Shown: positions 46,898 through 56,073, counted from the stretch's first letter. The stretch is 64,000 bases of DNA from Acidobacteriota bacterium (GCA_022828085.1 JAJEIY010000049.1:124001-188000), one strand, 5' to 3'. The notes: generated by a model from the letters alone, not told the origin. Numbers and translations are program-made.

Positions 46898-47962
46898 CTA
46901 GGGCAGGGTGGGCGGTTCGAAGATCTGGGCGCCGCTGTTGCAGTCGAGGGTATGCAGGAAGGCCACCAGGTCGGCGATCTGCTCGTCGGACAACTGCCGG
47001 TCCATGAGTTCGTCGGTGTCCAGGTAGGGGTTGGCCAGTCCACCGCTCGCCATCAGCCGGACGGCTTCCTCCAGCGTCGCCACGCTGCCGTCGTGAAAGT
47101 ACGGCGCACTCTTCGAGATGTCGCGGAGGGTGGGGGTCTTGAAGGCTCCCTGGCACGGTTCGTCCTCGGTGGTGCTGCAGACGTCCTCTTCCGTCACCCG
47201 GGCTCGGCCGAGATCCGGCTCGTCGGCGTCCATCCCGATCCCCACGTTGTGGAACTTCATGTCGGTGAAGAGCACGCCGCTGTGACAGGTGGCGCAGCCG
47301 GCGCCGGCGGTGAACAGCTCCGCTCCGCGCATGGCCTCCTCCGACATGGCGCTCGCGTCGCCGCGCCGCCAGTCGTCATAGGCGGTGTCGCCGCAATAGA
47401 ACGCGTCCCGCTCGAAGGCGGCGATCGCCTGCACCACGTTGTCGGGGGTAGCGGGTCCCCCGAAGACCGCTTCGAACTGCTCCGAATAACCGGGAATCGC
47501 GTTCAGCTCGGCCACCACCGCATCGGCGTCGGCCCCCATGTTGCCGCCGGTCCAGGCCGCGCGCGCCTGGGCCTCGAGCGAGCCGCTGCGGCCGTCCCAG
47601 TAGAACTGGGTGTGGTACGCGATGTTCCACAGCGTGGGGCTGGACCGCGTCAGCACCCGGCCGAGGGCGCCCTCCGCCACCGGCTTGCCGTCGGTGAGGC
47701 CGTTCTCGACCAGGTGACAGGTGTAGCAGGAGCGGGTGCCGTCCGCGGAAAGGCGGGCGTCGAAGTAGAGCTGTTTCCCGAGGGCGACCTTTTCGGGAGT
47801 CTGGGGATTGTCCGGGGGAATGACGGGGCTCTCGAAGTCCGCGGGTGGCCCGGGCACGAAGGCCGGCGGAGGCATGTTTTCAGCAGGCTCTTCGGCCGCC
47901 GGGGCGCAGGCGAGCGCGGCGGCGAAGGTAGCGAAAGCAAGGAGAAGTGAGAAGACCCGCAT
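46898..47962 (-). CDS. Di-haem cytochrome c peroxidase lipoprotein
   Basis: This 354-residue periplasmic protein has a lipobox (AALAC, Cys19). Haem sites CYTCH (79-83) and CATCH (223-227) and the spacing of the MauG/CcpA family are clear, as is the SSPTLWNIAYHTQFYWDGR segment that lines the active site and AFKTPTLRDISKSAPYFHDGS. It reduces hydrogen peroxide with electrons from cytochrome c. ATG 47962 is used since it starts the lipobox-bearing signal; upstream frame is non-coding. It diverges from the DUF4159 gene. Confidence 0.93.
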   Translation of the reverse strand: MRVFSLLLAFATFAAALACAPAAEEPAENMPPPAFVPGPPADFESPVIPPDNPQTPEKVALGKQLYFDARLSADGTRSCYTCHLVENGLTDGKPVAEGALGRVLTRSSPTLWNIAYHTQFYWDGRSGSLEAQARAAWTGGNMGADADAVVAELNAIPGYSEQFEAVFGGPATPDNVVQAIAAFERDAFYCGDTAYDDWRRGDASAMSEEAMRGAELFTAGAGCATCHSGVLFTDMKFHNVGIGMDADEPDLGRARVTEEDVCSTTEDEPCQGAFKTPTLRDISKSAPYFHDGSVATLEEAVRLMASGGLANPYLDTDELMDRQLSDEQIADLVAFLHTLDCNSGAQIFEPPTLP

Positions 47963-48125
47963 GGCTGTACCCCGCTTCGGAAACGCCAGAACTGGGAGGC
48001 CCGATGGTACCAGCCGGTCAGCGTGGTTCCCCGATCGTTTTGCCACCGGCGGGACGGACGGATCCGGCGGTGGACGGCGGGCGAGAAGGATCATCCGCCC
48101 GTGGGACGCGATAGGCTCCGGCGAC

Positions 48126-48953
48126 GTGTCCCGCCGAGGAATTCTGGCCGCCGCCTTCGTCCTCGCCGCCTCGGTCCTGTTCGGGGGAACGCTGCTCGTC
48201 CGCCATCTGCCCCCTGCGCTGCAGGCCACCCCGCGGCAGATCCGCGAGATGCTGGCCGAGGCGATGCGGGAGGACCTCGGAGGCCCGCGCTTCGGACGGC
48301 CGCCCGCCCATGACTTCTATTTCACGCGGGCCGCGTACACGAGCTATGGCTGGCGCGGCTGGAGCGTGGACTACCCCAAGGCGGACGTGCAGTTCCTGAT
48401 CGGGCTGCGGCGGATCACGAACCTCAACTCCTACGCGAACGAGAACAGCGTCCTGCTCACGGATCCCGACCTCGGGAGGTACCCCTTCCTCTACACCGTC
48501 GAGGTCGGACACATGGCCATGACCGAAGAAGAGGTTCTCGCCCTCAGGCGTTACCTCCATCAGGGAGGTTTCCTGGTCGTGGACGACTTCTGGGGAACCG
48601 CCGAGTGGGTGAACTTCGCGCACGAAATGGGCAGGGTCCTCCCCGGCCGGCCGATCGAGGACATCCCGCTGGACCACCCCGTGTTTCGCGCCTTCTTCGA
48701 GGTGGACGAGATCGTCCAGGTGCCCAACGTGGGCCAGGGGATGCGCGGCGGGCCGACATGGGAGCGCGACGGCTACCACCCGGTGGTGCGCGGGATCCTC
48801 GACGACGAGGGGCGCCTGATGGTCCTCGTGAACTGGAACACCGACCTGGGCGACGCCTGGGAGTGGGCCGAAAACCCGTACTACCCGCTCCACTTCTCCA
48901 ACTACGCCTACGCGATGGGAATCAACTTCATCATCTACGCGATGGCGCACTGA
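48126..48953 (+). CDS. DUF4159 protein with a possible Tat signal, copy 1
   Basis: This 275-residue exported protein starts at GTG 48126. The N-terminus SRRGILAAAFVLAASVLFGG is close to the twin-arginine motif. The DUF4159 domain reads DFYFTRAAYTSYGWRGW, then GGFLVVDDFWGTAEW and LDHPVFRAFFEVDEI, ending WEWAENPYYPLHF and INFIIYAMAH. DUF4159 is predicted to have a glutamine-amidotransferase-like fold, usually without a known activity, and is often found near MoxR/BatA genes. A paralogue with the same ending lies at 55108-55980, bracketing three genes between. Confidence 0.83.
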   Translation: MSRRGILAAAFVLAASVLFGGTLLVRHLPPALQATPRQIREMLAEAMREDLGGPRFGRPPAHDFYFTRAAYTSYGWRGWSVDYPKADVQFLIGLRRITNLNSYANENSVLLTDPDLGRYPFLYTVEVGHMAMTEEEVLALRRYLHQGGFLVVDDFWGTAEWVNFAHEMGRVLPGRPIEDIPLDHPVFRAFFEVDEIVQVPNVGQGMRGGPTWERDGYHPVVRGILDDEGRLMVLVNWNTDLGDAWEWAENPYYPLHFSNYAYAMGINFIIYAMAH

Positions 48954-48974
48954 TTCCCGTCCCTTTTCTTCCTC

Positions 48975-51329
48975 GTGTTCCTGTCCGCGTTCGAATGGCT
49001 GCTGGGCAGTCCTCCGGTCGCGTTCGAGCGGGGACAGATCGAACTGCTCGTTCCCTGGGGTGTCTTCTGGATCGCGGCCGCGGTGACCGGGGCGCTGGTC
49101 TTCGCCCTGCTCGGCTACCGGCGGCTGGGAAGGCGGCTCGGCAGGAGGGGCCGCCTCCTGCTCGGCGCCGCCCGGTTCGCCGCCATCGCCCTCGTGTTGC
49201 TCTGCCTGCTTCGGCCGCAGCTGGTGCTCTCGCTGGTCGTGCCGCAGGAAAACGTCGTCGGGGTGCTCCTCGATGACTCACGGAGCATGCAGATTGCCGA
49301 TGGGGAGGATGGCCGGCCGCGGAGCGCGACGCTGCTCGCGGCGTTTCCCGACGAGGCGGCGGCCGGCCGCGGGGAGGCCCCGCTCGGCGACCTCCTCCGG
49401 GAGAAGTTCGTAACCCGGCTCTTCCGCTTCTCGGACGACACCCGGCGGGTGGAGCGGGCCTCGGAACTCGGGTTTACCGGAGCGCGCACGGATCTGCTCG
49501 GCGGTCTCACCCGGGTGGCCGACGAACTCGCGTCGCTGCCGGTGGCCGGGATCGTGCTGGTGAGCGACGGCGCGGACACCGTGGCCGGAGGACGGGAGGA
49601 CGACCTTGACCAGACGCTCCTTGAGCTGAGGACCCGCGGGATTCGGGTCTACCCCGTGGCGGTCGGCCGTCCTGAGTTCGAGGCCGACCTCGAGCTCGGC
49701 ACCCCGGACGTGCCCGCGCGCGTCCTCCGCGGCTCCTTGCTCGAGATCCGGCTGCCGCTCCGCGCCACGGGACTCGCAGGGCGAACGGCGCGCGTTGAGG
49801 TCCTCGACGAAGGGCGCATCATCGCCACGGAAACCGTCCGTCTGTCGGGTGACTCGGTCGAGACCACGGTGACCCTGCTGGCGCCCGCGGAGGAACCCGG
49901 GGCGCGGCGGCTGCGGTTCCGGGTCGCCCCGTTCTCCGGGGAAGTCCTGACCCGCAACAACGAGCAGAGTGTGCTGACGGAAGTGGATGACCGGCCGCTC
50001 CGGCTGCTCTATTTCGAGGGACAGCCGCGCTGGGAGTTGAAGTTCCTGCGGCGGGCCGTCGCGGGCGACCCGGAGTTGCACGTTTCCTGCCTGATCCGCA
50101 CTGCCGAGGGGAAGTTCTACCGGGTGGACGTCGCGGACGCGGGGGAACTGGCCGGAGGTTTTCCGGACACCCGCGAAGAACTCTTCGCCTACGACGGGGT
50201 GCTCCTCGGCAGCGTGGAGGCGAGTTTCTTCAGCCAGGGCCAGCTCAACATGCTCCGGGACTTCGTGAGCCAGCGGGGGGGCGGCCTCCTGACCCTCGGC
50301 GGCACGAGCGCTTTCAGCGAGGGCGGTTACCGCGATACCCCGCTGGCGGAAGTCCTGCCGCTCACGCTTCCCGAAGTGGCGGCAACCCCAGCGGGCGCCG
50401 GGGAGCCACCGGTCCCGGCCGCCTTCCGGGAGCTGCGGGTCCTCCCGACCCGAGCCGGTTCGCTCCACCCGGTGGCGCGGCTCGATCCGGATCCGCTCGC
50501 CAACGAGGACCGGTACCGCAACCTGCCCCCGCTCTCGGGCGTCAACCGGTCGGGTCAACCGAAACCAGGAGCGACGGTGCTCCTCGAGGGCCTCGGTCCG
50601 ACGGAGGAACCCGAGCCGGTGCTGCTGGTCCAGCGATTCGGGCGCGGACGCTCCGCGAGCCTGACGGTTCAGGACCTCTGGGTGTGGCAGATGGACGCGA
50701 GCATTCCCCTCGAGGACGAGACCCACGAGGTCCTGTCGCGGCGGCTCCTCCGCTGGCTTGCCTCCGACGCGCCCAGGCGGCTCGAAGTCTCCGCTTCGCC
50801 GGCCAAGTCCCTGGTCGGCGAACGGGTAACGCTGCGGGCCCGGGTTGAGGATGAACGGTTCCTCGCCGTGAACGACGCTCTTGTCGAAGCCGAGGTGACC
50901 GGGCCCGACGGCGTCATCTCCGGGGTTCCGCTGCGCTGGACGGGACAGGGCGACGGTGAGTACTCGGGCGTTTACGTCCCCGGGGGGCCGGGCACCCATC
51001 AAGTGGAAATCCGCGCTGCCGGGGCCGGACTCCAGGAGGGCTCGGAAGCTCCCCGGGCGGCAACCCTCTTCGAGGCCGGGGTCGTGGACGACGAGTTCTT
51101 CGACGCCGAAGCGGATCCCGGTTTGCTCGGCCGCATCGCGGAGGCCACCGGCGGCCGGCTGTTCGAGCCGGACGAGGCCGAGGCGCTGCTGACCGATCTG
51201 AGCCTGGCGGAATCGGGGACCACCGTCGTCGAGCGGCGGGAGCTCTGGAACGTACCGGCGGTGTTCCTGTTGCTGTTCGGGTTGCTGGCTGCCGACTGGG
51301 GCGTCCGGCACGCGCGGGGTCTTCCGTGA
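48975..51329 (+). CDS. Membrane VWA / amidotransferase-like protein (BatA-like), large
   Basis: This 784-residue protein has two N-terminal membrane helices (about 25-47 and 62-80), a VWA domain with MIDAS DDSRS at 100-104, and a class I amidotransferase-like region around SQRGGGLLTLGGTSAFSEGGY. A beta-sandwich region (PAKSLVGERVTLRARVED) comes next, with a C-terminal helix VPAVFLLLFGLLAADWG. This is the architecture of the large VWA proteins that partner DUF58 and MoxR. It starts at GTG 48975 and overlaps the next gene by 4 bases (GTGA). The function is inferred to be as an envelope component of the machine. Confidence 0.8.
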   Translation: MFLSAFEWLLGSPPVAFERGQIELLVPWGVFWIAAAVTGALVFALLGYRRLGRRLGRRGRLLLGAARFAAIALVLLCLLRPQLVLSLVVPQENVVGVLLDDSRSMQIADGEDGRPRSATLLAAFPDEAAAGRGEAPLGDLLREKFVTRLFRFSDDTRRVERASELGFTGARTDLLGGLTRVADELASLPVAGIVLVSDGADTVAGGREDDLDQTLLELRTRGIRVYPVAVGRPEFEADLELGTPDVPARVLRGSLLEIRLPLRATGLAGRTARVEVLDEGRIIATETVRLSGDSVETTVTLLAPAEEPGARRLRFRVAPFSGEVLTRNNEQSVLTEVDDRPLRLLYFEGQPRWELKFLRRAVAGDPELHVSCLIRTAEGKFYRVDVADAGELAGGFPDTREELFAYDGVLLGSVEASFFSQGQLNMLRDFVSQRGGGLLTLGGTSAFSEGGYRDTPLAEVLPLTLPEVAATPAGAGEPPVPAAFRELRVLPTRAGSLHPVARLDPDPLANEDRYRNLPPLSGVNRSGQPKPGATVLLEGLGPTEEPEPVLLVQRFGRGRSASLTVQDLWVWQMDASIPLEDETHEVLSRRLLRWLASDAPRRLEVSASPAKSLVGERVTLRARVEDERFLAVNDALVEAEVTGPDGVISGVPLRWTGQGDGEYSGVYVPGGPGTHQVEIRAAGAGLQEGSEAPRAATLFEAGVVDDEFFDAEADPGLLGRIAEATGGRLFEPDEAEALLTDLSLAESGTTVVERRELWNVPAVFLLLFGLLAADWGVRHARGLP

Positions 51330-52369
51330 GCGAGGAGCGTCCCCGCCGCGTCGGAGCCGCTCTCCTCTGCGCTCTCGCCTTCGGGCCCGTCCCCGCCGGA
51401 GCGATGCAGAGCGGCGGAGGACAGGTCCCCGCGCTGGTCATCGTCGCGGGCGTCGGCGGCACCCCCGAGCACCGGGAACGTTTCTCGGGATGGGCGCGGG
51501 ACCTCTGCGCCGCCGCGCTGCGGACGCCGGCTCCGAGCCGGGTGCGCGTGCTCGTGGAGCGCCTGCCGGAGGGGGGCGGGCCGGATGAACCGTGTGCTCC
51601 CGTCGCCCGGAGCACCCAGGAGGAACTCGCCCGCGAGATCGAGGCCGCTCGGGGCGCGGGAGGAACCGGGGACGGCCTCGTCCTCGTGCTGATCGGCCAC
51701 GGGAGCGCGGGCGGGAGCCCGCGGTTCCAGCTTCCTGGACCCGATCTGTCCCCGGAGCGGCTTGGCGAGATGTTGAACGGCTTCGGGTCGGGCCCGGTCA
51801 CCGTCGCACACCTCGGAAGCGCCGCCGGCGCCTTCGTGCCGGCGCTCGCCGGACCCGGACGGGTGGTGCTCGCGGCGACGCGCGCGGGTGAGACCAACGA
51901 GACGCGCTTCCCGCGGCATTTCATCGCGGCGCTGGCCGGTGACGAAGGCGACCGGAACAAGGACGGGCGCGTCTCGGCTCTGGAGGCCTTCGATTTCGCC
52001 CGGCGCGGGGTGGAACGCGAATACGAGCAGGAGGGTCTCCTGCGGACCGAGCACGCGCTGCTCGACGACAACGGTGACGGGGTCGGCAGCCTCGAACCGG
52101 AGATGGCGGCGGGGAGGGACGGAGTGCTGGCCGGCCGGCGGACGCTCCTCGTCCGGACGCCGGAAGCCGTCGCGGATGCGTCGGCGGATACGCCGGAGAT
52201 CCTCCGCCTGGTCGCCGAACGGGACGCGCTCGCCTCCCGCGTGGATGCCCTCCGGGAGGCGCGGGAAGGCATGGAGGAGGAAACCTACCTGGCTGAACTG
52301 GAGACGCTCCTCCTGCAGATCGCCGAACTCGCGGAACGGATCGCCGCGCTCCGGGAGAAGATCGAATGA
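51326..52369 (+). CDS. Secreted caspase/legumain-fold protein lacking an evident catalytic Cys
   Basis: The 347-residue product has a signal peptide (ALLCALAFGPVPAGAM) and a caspase-like core: GHGS at 124-127 provides the His, while the segment VTVAHLGSAAGAFVPALAG (158-176), where active relatives place Cys, contains Gly and Ser only. Downstream NETRFPRHFIAAL, NKDGRVSALEAFDFARRGV and TEHALLDDNGDG form the family's C-terminal blocks, including an acidic DxNxDG loop that could bind calcium. A coiled coil of about 60 residues closes the protein. It is coupled by 4-base overlaps to both neighbours, so it is made with the VWA and TPR proteins. Likely a non-peptidase scaffold; not proven. Confidence 0.68.
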   Translation: MSEERPRRVGAALLCALAFGPVPAGAMQSGGGQVPALVIVAGVGGTPEHRERFSGWARDLCAAALRTPAPSRVRVLVERLPEGGGPDEPCAPVARSTQEELAREIEAARGAGGTGDGLVLVLIGHGSAGGSPRFQLPGPDLSPERLGEMLNGFGSGPVTVAHLGSAAGAFVPALAGPGRVVLAATRAGETNETRFPRHFIAALAGDEGDRNKDGRVSALEAFDFARRGVEREYEQEGLLRTEHALLDDNGDGVGSLEPEMAAGRDGVLAGRRTLLVRTPEAVADASADTPEILRLVAERDALASRVDALREAREGMEEETYLAELETLLLQIAELAERIAALREKIE

Positions 52370-55107
52370 GCGGCAGGCGGCGCGGCCCCGCGCGGGTGGC
52401 GGCGGCAGTTGCAGTGCTGACGCCGCTCCTCGTGAGCCTTCCGGCCGCAGCGTGGTCGCTGTCGCCAGCCGGATCTCGACAACAGGTCGAGGACTCCGGC
52501 TCGAACGGGTGGCCGGGGGGGCCCGACATCGCCGCGGCCGCGCTGCGCGGGGGCAGCTACGAGGAGGCCGAGGACGCCTATCGGGCGGCGCTTGCCGAAC
52601 CAGGAGCCCGGCTGGGACTTGCCGAGACGCTGCGGCTGACCGGCCGCTACCGCGAGGCTCTCGACGCTCTGGAGCGAGGAGCCGAGGAGGGACCGCCGCC
52701 GGAACTCCTGGCGCGGGCCGAGATCCATCTCGAGATCGGGGAAGCGGAAGCGGCGGAAAAGCTGCTGCGCCAGCACCTCGAACGGGTGGGTTCGGCGTCC
52801 GACGGGAGTTCCCTCGAGGCGGAAACGCTTCTCGGCCTCCTCGAGCTTCGCCGCGGGAAACGAGAGGCGGGCATCACCCGGCTGGACGGGGTCATCGACG
52901 CCTACAACACCCTCCCGGGAGGGGTGCTCCGCGCCCGGGAACTCGCCGCGGTGGGGAGGGCCGCCGCCGCGCTCGGGTTTCAGAGCCCGGGACTGTTCCG
53001 CGACGCCCTGCGGGTCTTCGACGAGGCGGCGCTGCTGGACCCGGGCGATCCGCTGCCCTCGCTGCTGGCGGCGGAACTCCTGCTCGACAAGTTCAATACC
53101 GCCGAGGCCGCGGAGAGCATCACGGCCGTGCTCCGGAACAACCCCAGGCACCCCCGGGGCCTCTTCCTGACCGCCCGGCTCCAGGACCGTCCGGCCGCCG
53201 CCCTGGCTGACGGAGGCGAGCCGGTCGACGCGCTGGCCCAGGCTCTGGCCGTCAATCCGAGTTTTCCACCGGCGCGGGCGCTCGAAATCCAGCGGCTGCT
53301 GGAGCAGGACCGCCACGAGGAGGCGGAGCGCCGCGCGGTCGCCGCGGTGGAGGCGCTGCCGGACGCCCCCGAGACCCTCGCGGCCCTGGCGGCGGTCCGT
53401 CTGCTCGGTGGAGACGAGCCGGAGCTCTTCGAGTTGGAGGCCGCCTACCTGCACAACTGGGCGGGGGACCCGCTCCTCGAGCTGGCGCTTGCCTCCGCTG
53501 CCGAGCGGCGCCGCTGGTACCGGGAGGCCGCCGCGCGGAGCCGGGAGGCGCTCCGGCGGAGCCCGGACTCGGCCGCGGCCTTTCGGATGCTGGGCCTCAA
53601 TCTGCTCCGGCTCGGAGACATCGACGAGGGCCGGAGGGTGCTGGAAGACGCCTTCAGCCGCGATCCGTTCGACGCCCTGGTGAAGAACACGCTCGATCTG
53701 CTGGACGAACTGGACGGGTTTGCGAGGGTCAGCGCGCCTCCCTTCGAGTTCGTTCTCCCGGCCGCCGAAGCGGACGTCCTCCGCCCCTATGTGGAAGCAC
53801 TCTCGCGCGAAGCGGTGGACTCTTTCCGGACGCGGTACGGATACGAGGCCCCGGAGACCCTCCGCATCGAGATCTACGACCGCTCCGCCGACTTCTCGGT
53901 CCGGACGGTGGGCATCCCGGGGATCGGCGCCCACGGGGTCTGCTTCGGGGACGTGATCGCCCTGGAGTCCCCTTCGGCGCGGGAGATCGGGACGTACCAC
54001 TGGGCCTCCACCCTCTGGCACGAACTGGCGCACGCGGCGGCCATGGCCCTTACCGACAACCGCGTCCCGCGCTGGTTCACGGAAGGGCTCAGTCTGCTCG
54101 AAGAGCGCTGGCGCTTCGGGGACGGGGCCGGCCTGCCGTTCTACATGGCGCTGCGCGACGAGCGGCTTCTCGACATTCCCCATCTGGACGACGGGTTCGT
54201 GCGGCCGGCCTGGCCGGGCCAGGTGGGTGTTTCCTACTTTCACGCCTCGCTCGTCCTGGAACACCTGGAACGGGAGTACGGGTTCGCCGCGATCCTCGAG
54301 ATGCTGGAGGGCTACCGGCAGGGCCTGGACACCCCGCGGGTCATCGAAGAGGTCCTGGGGATCACCCCGGAAGCGCTGGACGAAGCGGTGGACGCCGTGC
54401 TGGAGGCCCGTTTCGGGGAGACGGCGCGCGGGCTCGCGGAATCCGGCCCCGGAGGGCAGGGGATGCCGGTTCCGCCGCCACCGGAGCCCGATCGGGGCAT
54501 CGAAACCCTCGTCGCCCGGGCCGATGCGGCGCCGGCGAACTTCGTGCTCCAGATCCGGGCCGGGATCGCACTCCACGAAGCCGGGCGGAACGCCGACGCC
54601 ATCGAACGTTTCGAGCGCGCGGCCGGGGCCGCCCCGGAGTACGGTGGCGCCGATGGGCCCTACGGCTATCTTTCCCGCCTGTACGCCGAGGCGGACGAAC
54701 CCGATCTGGCGCGGCTTTCCCTCCACGACCATCTGAAGCGATTCCCGGCGGCATACGATGAGTGGCTCCGACTGGCCGCCATCTATGCCGAGAACGGGAA
54801 GCCCCGGGAAGCGGGAGCCGCGTTGACGTCCGCCATCGAGGCGTATCCCATGCTTCCCGAGCCGCACGAACGTCTCGCCGAGGCCGCGGCGGCGCAGGGA
54901 TTCACCGAACTGGAGGTGCGGGAGCGGCAGGCGGTGCTGGCCAGCGGAGCGCCCGACCGCGCCGGCGCCCTCTATTCGCTGGCCCTCGCCCACTTCCGGG
55001 CCGGGGACCGGGCCGCGGCGCGGCGCCGCGTGCTCGAGGCGCTCGAAATCGTCCCCACCTTCGATCCCGCCCTCCGGCTGCTGCTGGATCTCCGGAGAGA
55101 GGGCTAA
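52366..55107 (+). CDS. Exported TPR protein with gluzincin metalloprotease domain
   Basis: This 913-residue protein has a signal peptide (VAAAVAVLTPLLVSLPAAAW), then many TPR units such as GGSYEEAEDAYRAALAEPGA and LLRLGDIDEGRRVLEDAFS. In the middle lies a peptidase MA-like domain with HELAH near residue 551 followed by RWFTEGLSLLEE, where the Glu is the third metal ligand. A second block of TPRs makes up the C-terminal third (LQIRAGIALHEAGRNADAIE). It is coupled to the pseudo-caspase gene by ATGA and directly abuts DUF4159 copy 2. A periplasmic scaffold with protease activity is likely. Confidence 0.85.
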   Translation: MSGRRRGPARVAAAVAVLTPLLVSLPAAAWSLSPAGSRQQVEDSGSNGWPGGPDIAAAALRGGSYEEAEDAYRAALAEPGARLGLAETLRLTGRYREALDALERGAEEGPPPELLARAEIHLEIGEAEAAEKLLRQHLERVGSASDGSSLEAETLLGLLELRRGKREAGITRLDGVIDAYNTLPGGVLRARELAAVGRAAAALGFQSPGLFRDALRVFDEAALLDPGDPLPSLLAAELLLDKFNTAEAAESITAVLRNNPRHPRGLFLTARLQDRPAAALADGGEPVDALAQALAVNPSFPPARALEIQRLLEQDRHEEAERRAVAAVEALPDAPETLAALAAVRLLGGDEPELFELEAAYLHNWAGDPLLELALASAAERRRWYREAAARSREALRRSPDSAAAFRMLGLNLLRLGDIDEGRRVLEDAFSRDPFDALVKNTLDLLDELDGFARVSAPPFEFVLPAAEADVLRPYVEALSREAVDSFRTRYGYEAPETLRIEIYDRSADFSVRTVGIPGIGAHGVCFGDVIALESPSAREIGTYHWASTLWHELAHAAAMALTDNRVPRWFTEGLSLLEERWRFGDGAGLPFYMALRDERLLDIPHLDDGFVRPAWPGQVGVSYFHASLVLEHLEREYGFAAILEMLEGYRQGLDTPRVIEEVLGITPEALDEAVDAVLEARFGETARGLAESGPGGQGMPVPPPPEPDRGIETLVARADAAPANFVLQIRAGIALHEAGRNADAIERFERAAGAAPEYGGADGPYGYLSRLYAEADEPDLARLSLHDHLKRFPAAYDEWLRLAAIYAENGKPREAGAALTSAIEAYPMLPEPHERLAEAAAAQGFTELEVRERQAVLASGAPDRAGALYSLALAHFRAGDRAAARRRVLEALEIVPTFDPALRLLLDLRREG

Positions 55108-55980
55108 GTGTCGCGGTCGCCGCGAGGCTGGAAGACGGTGGCGCGGATCAGCGCCGCCGGTGCCCTGCTGAGCGCGCTGGGAGCGGGCCTGTTCGCGGCC
55201 GGGCGGCTGGAGAGCGGGTCGGCCGATCCCCCGGGGACCCGGGACCGGTTCGAACTCACCGCGACCTTCCGCCCCGACCCGAACGCCGTGGAGCTCCCCC
55301 TCGACTACGACAACTACGCCTACAGCGACCGCTTCACGTTCGCCCGGATCCGGTTCGAGCCCCCGCGGTACCGCCGGGGGCCGTTCTACTGGGGACTCGA
55401 CCTGAAGTGGAATCACGACTATCCCTGGGGCGAGGAGAACTTCACCCGCATCCTGGGGGAATACACCTCGCTCACCCTCAACGAAGGCGGCGGCGACATC
55501 TACTCACTCAACGAGGCGGCCCTCTTCAAGCGGCCCTTCGCCTACCTGTGCGAGGTCGGGTTCTGGGACCCGAGCGACCAGGAAGCCGAGAACCTGCGGG
55601 CCTGGCTCCTCAAGGGCGGGTTCCTGGTGGTGGACGACTTCGTGCAGTCCCGCGCGCTCGACAACTTCCTCTTCCAGATGGAGCGCGTCCTTCCCGGCTA
55701 CACGGCGGTGGAACTCGACGTTTCGCACCCGGTCTTCGATTCCTTCTTCCACATCGAGACGCTCGACTTCGAGCATGCCGTTCGTCCGGACCTCGTACCC
55801 GTGTACTACGGATTCTTCGAAAACAACGATCCCGGCCAGCGCCTGATGGTCATCGCCAACTACAACCACGACATCGGCGACTACTGGGAGTGGTCGGGCA
55901 ACGCCTACTGGCCGGTGGACCTCACCAACGAGGCGTTCAAGCTCGGCGTGAACTACGTGATTTACGGAATGATCCACTAG
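55108..55980 (+). CDS. DUF4159 protein, copy 2
   Basis: This 290-residue paralogue of the protein at 48126 starts at GTG 55108 directly after the TPR gene. A hydrophobic segment (ISAAGALLSALGAGLFAAG) anchors or exports it. Domain landmarks are LDYDNYAYSDRFTFARIRF, GGFLVVDDFVQSRALDNFLF, DVSHPVFDSFFHIETL and DIGDYWEWSGNAYWP. The TAG stop (55978-55980) forms the first bases of an inverted repeat. Presence of two non-identical copies in one cluster hints at heteromeric assembly. Confidence 0.85.
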   Translation: MSRSPRGWKTVARISAAGALLSALGAGLFAAGRLESGSADPPGTRDRFELTATFRPDPNAVELPLDYDNYAYSDRFTFARIRFEPPRYRRGPFYWGLDLKWNHDYPWGEENFTRILGEYTSLTLNEGGGDIYSLNEAALFKRPFAYLCEVGFWDPSDQEAENLRAWLLKGGFLVVDDFVQSRALDNFLFQMERVLPGYTAVELDVSHPVFDSFFHIETLDFEHAVRPDLVPVYYGFFENNDPGQRLMVIANYNHDIGDYWEWSGNAYWPVDLTNEAFKLGVNYVIYGMIH

Positions 55981-56073
55981 TCCGCGGAAAGAGCGCCCCC
56001 TCATGACGTCGATGCTCGAGTGCAGAACTCGCCAACTCGTTCGTCCCGCGAGGGGGCGCTCTCTCCGCAGACT
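55979..56073. repeat. Inverted repeat with 24-bp arms starting at a TAG stop codon
   Basis: The left arm starts with the AG of the DUF4159 stop (55979-56002) and pairs with 56050-56073 with two mismatches over 24 bases. The right end resembles the end of the 187-bp MITE-like element at 46373 (consensus AGCAGYCTGYGGAGARAG in about 15 of 18 positions), so both probably belong to one repeat family. There is no T-run after it, so it is an atypical terminator at best. Confidence 0.55.

Noticed and set aside
52285..55416. 1043-codon open frame antisense to the TPR-metalloprotease gene
   Set aside because: Shadow of a gene with clear TPR and HELAH motifs; long antisense frames are expected in DNA this rich in GC.
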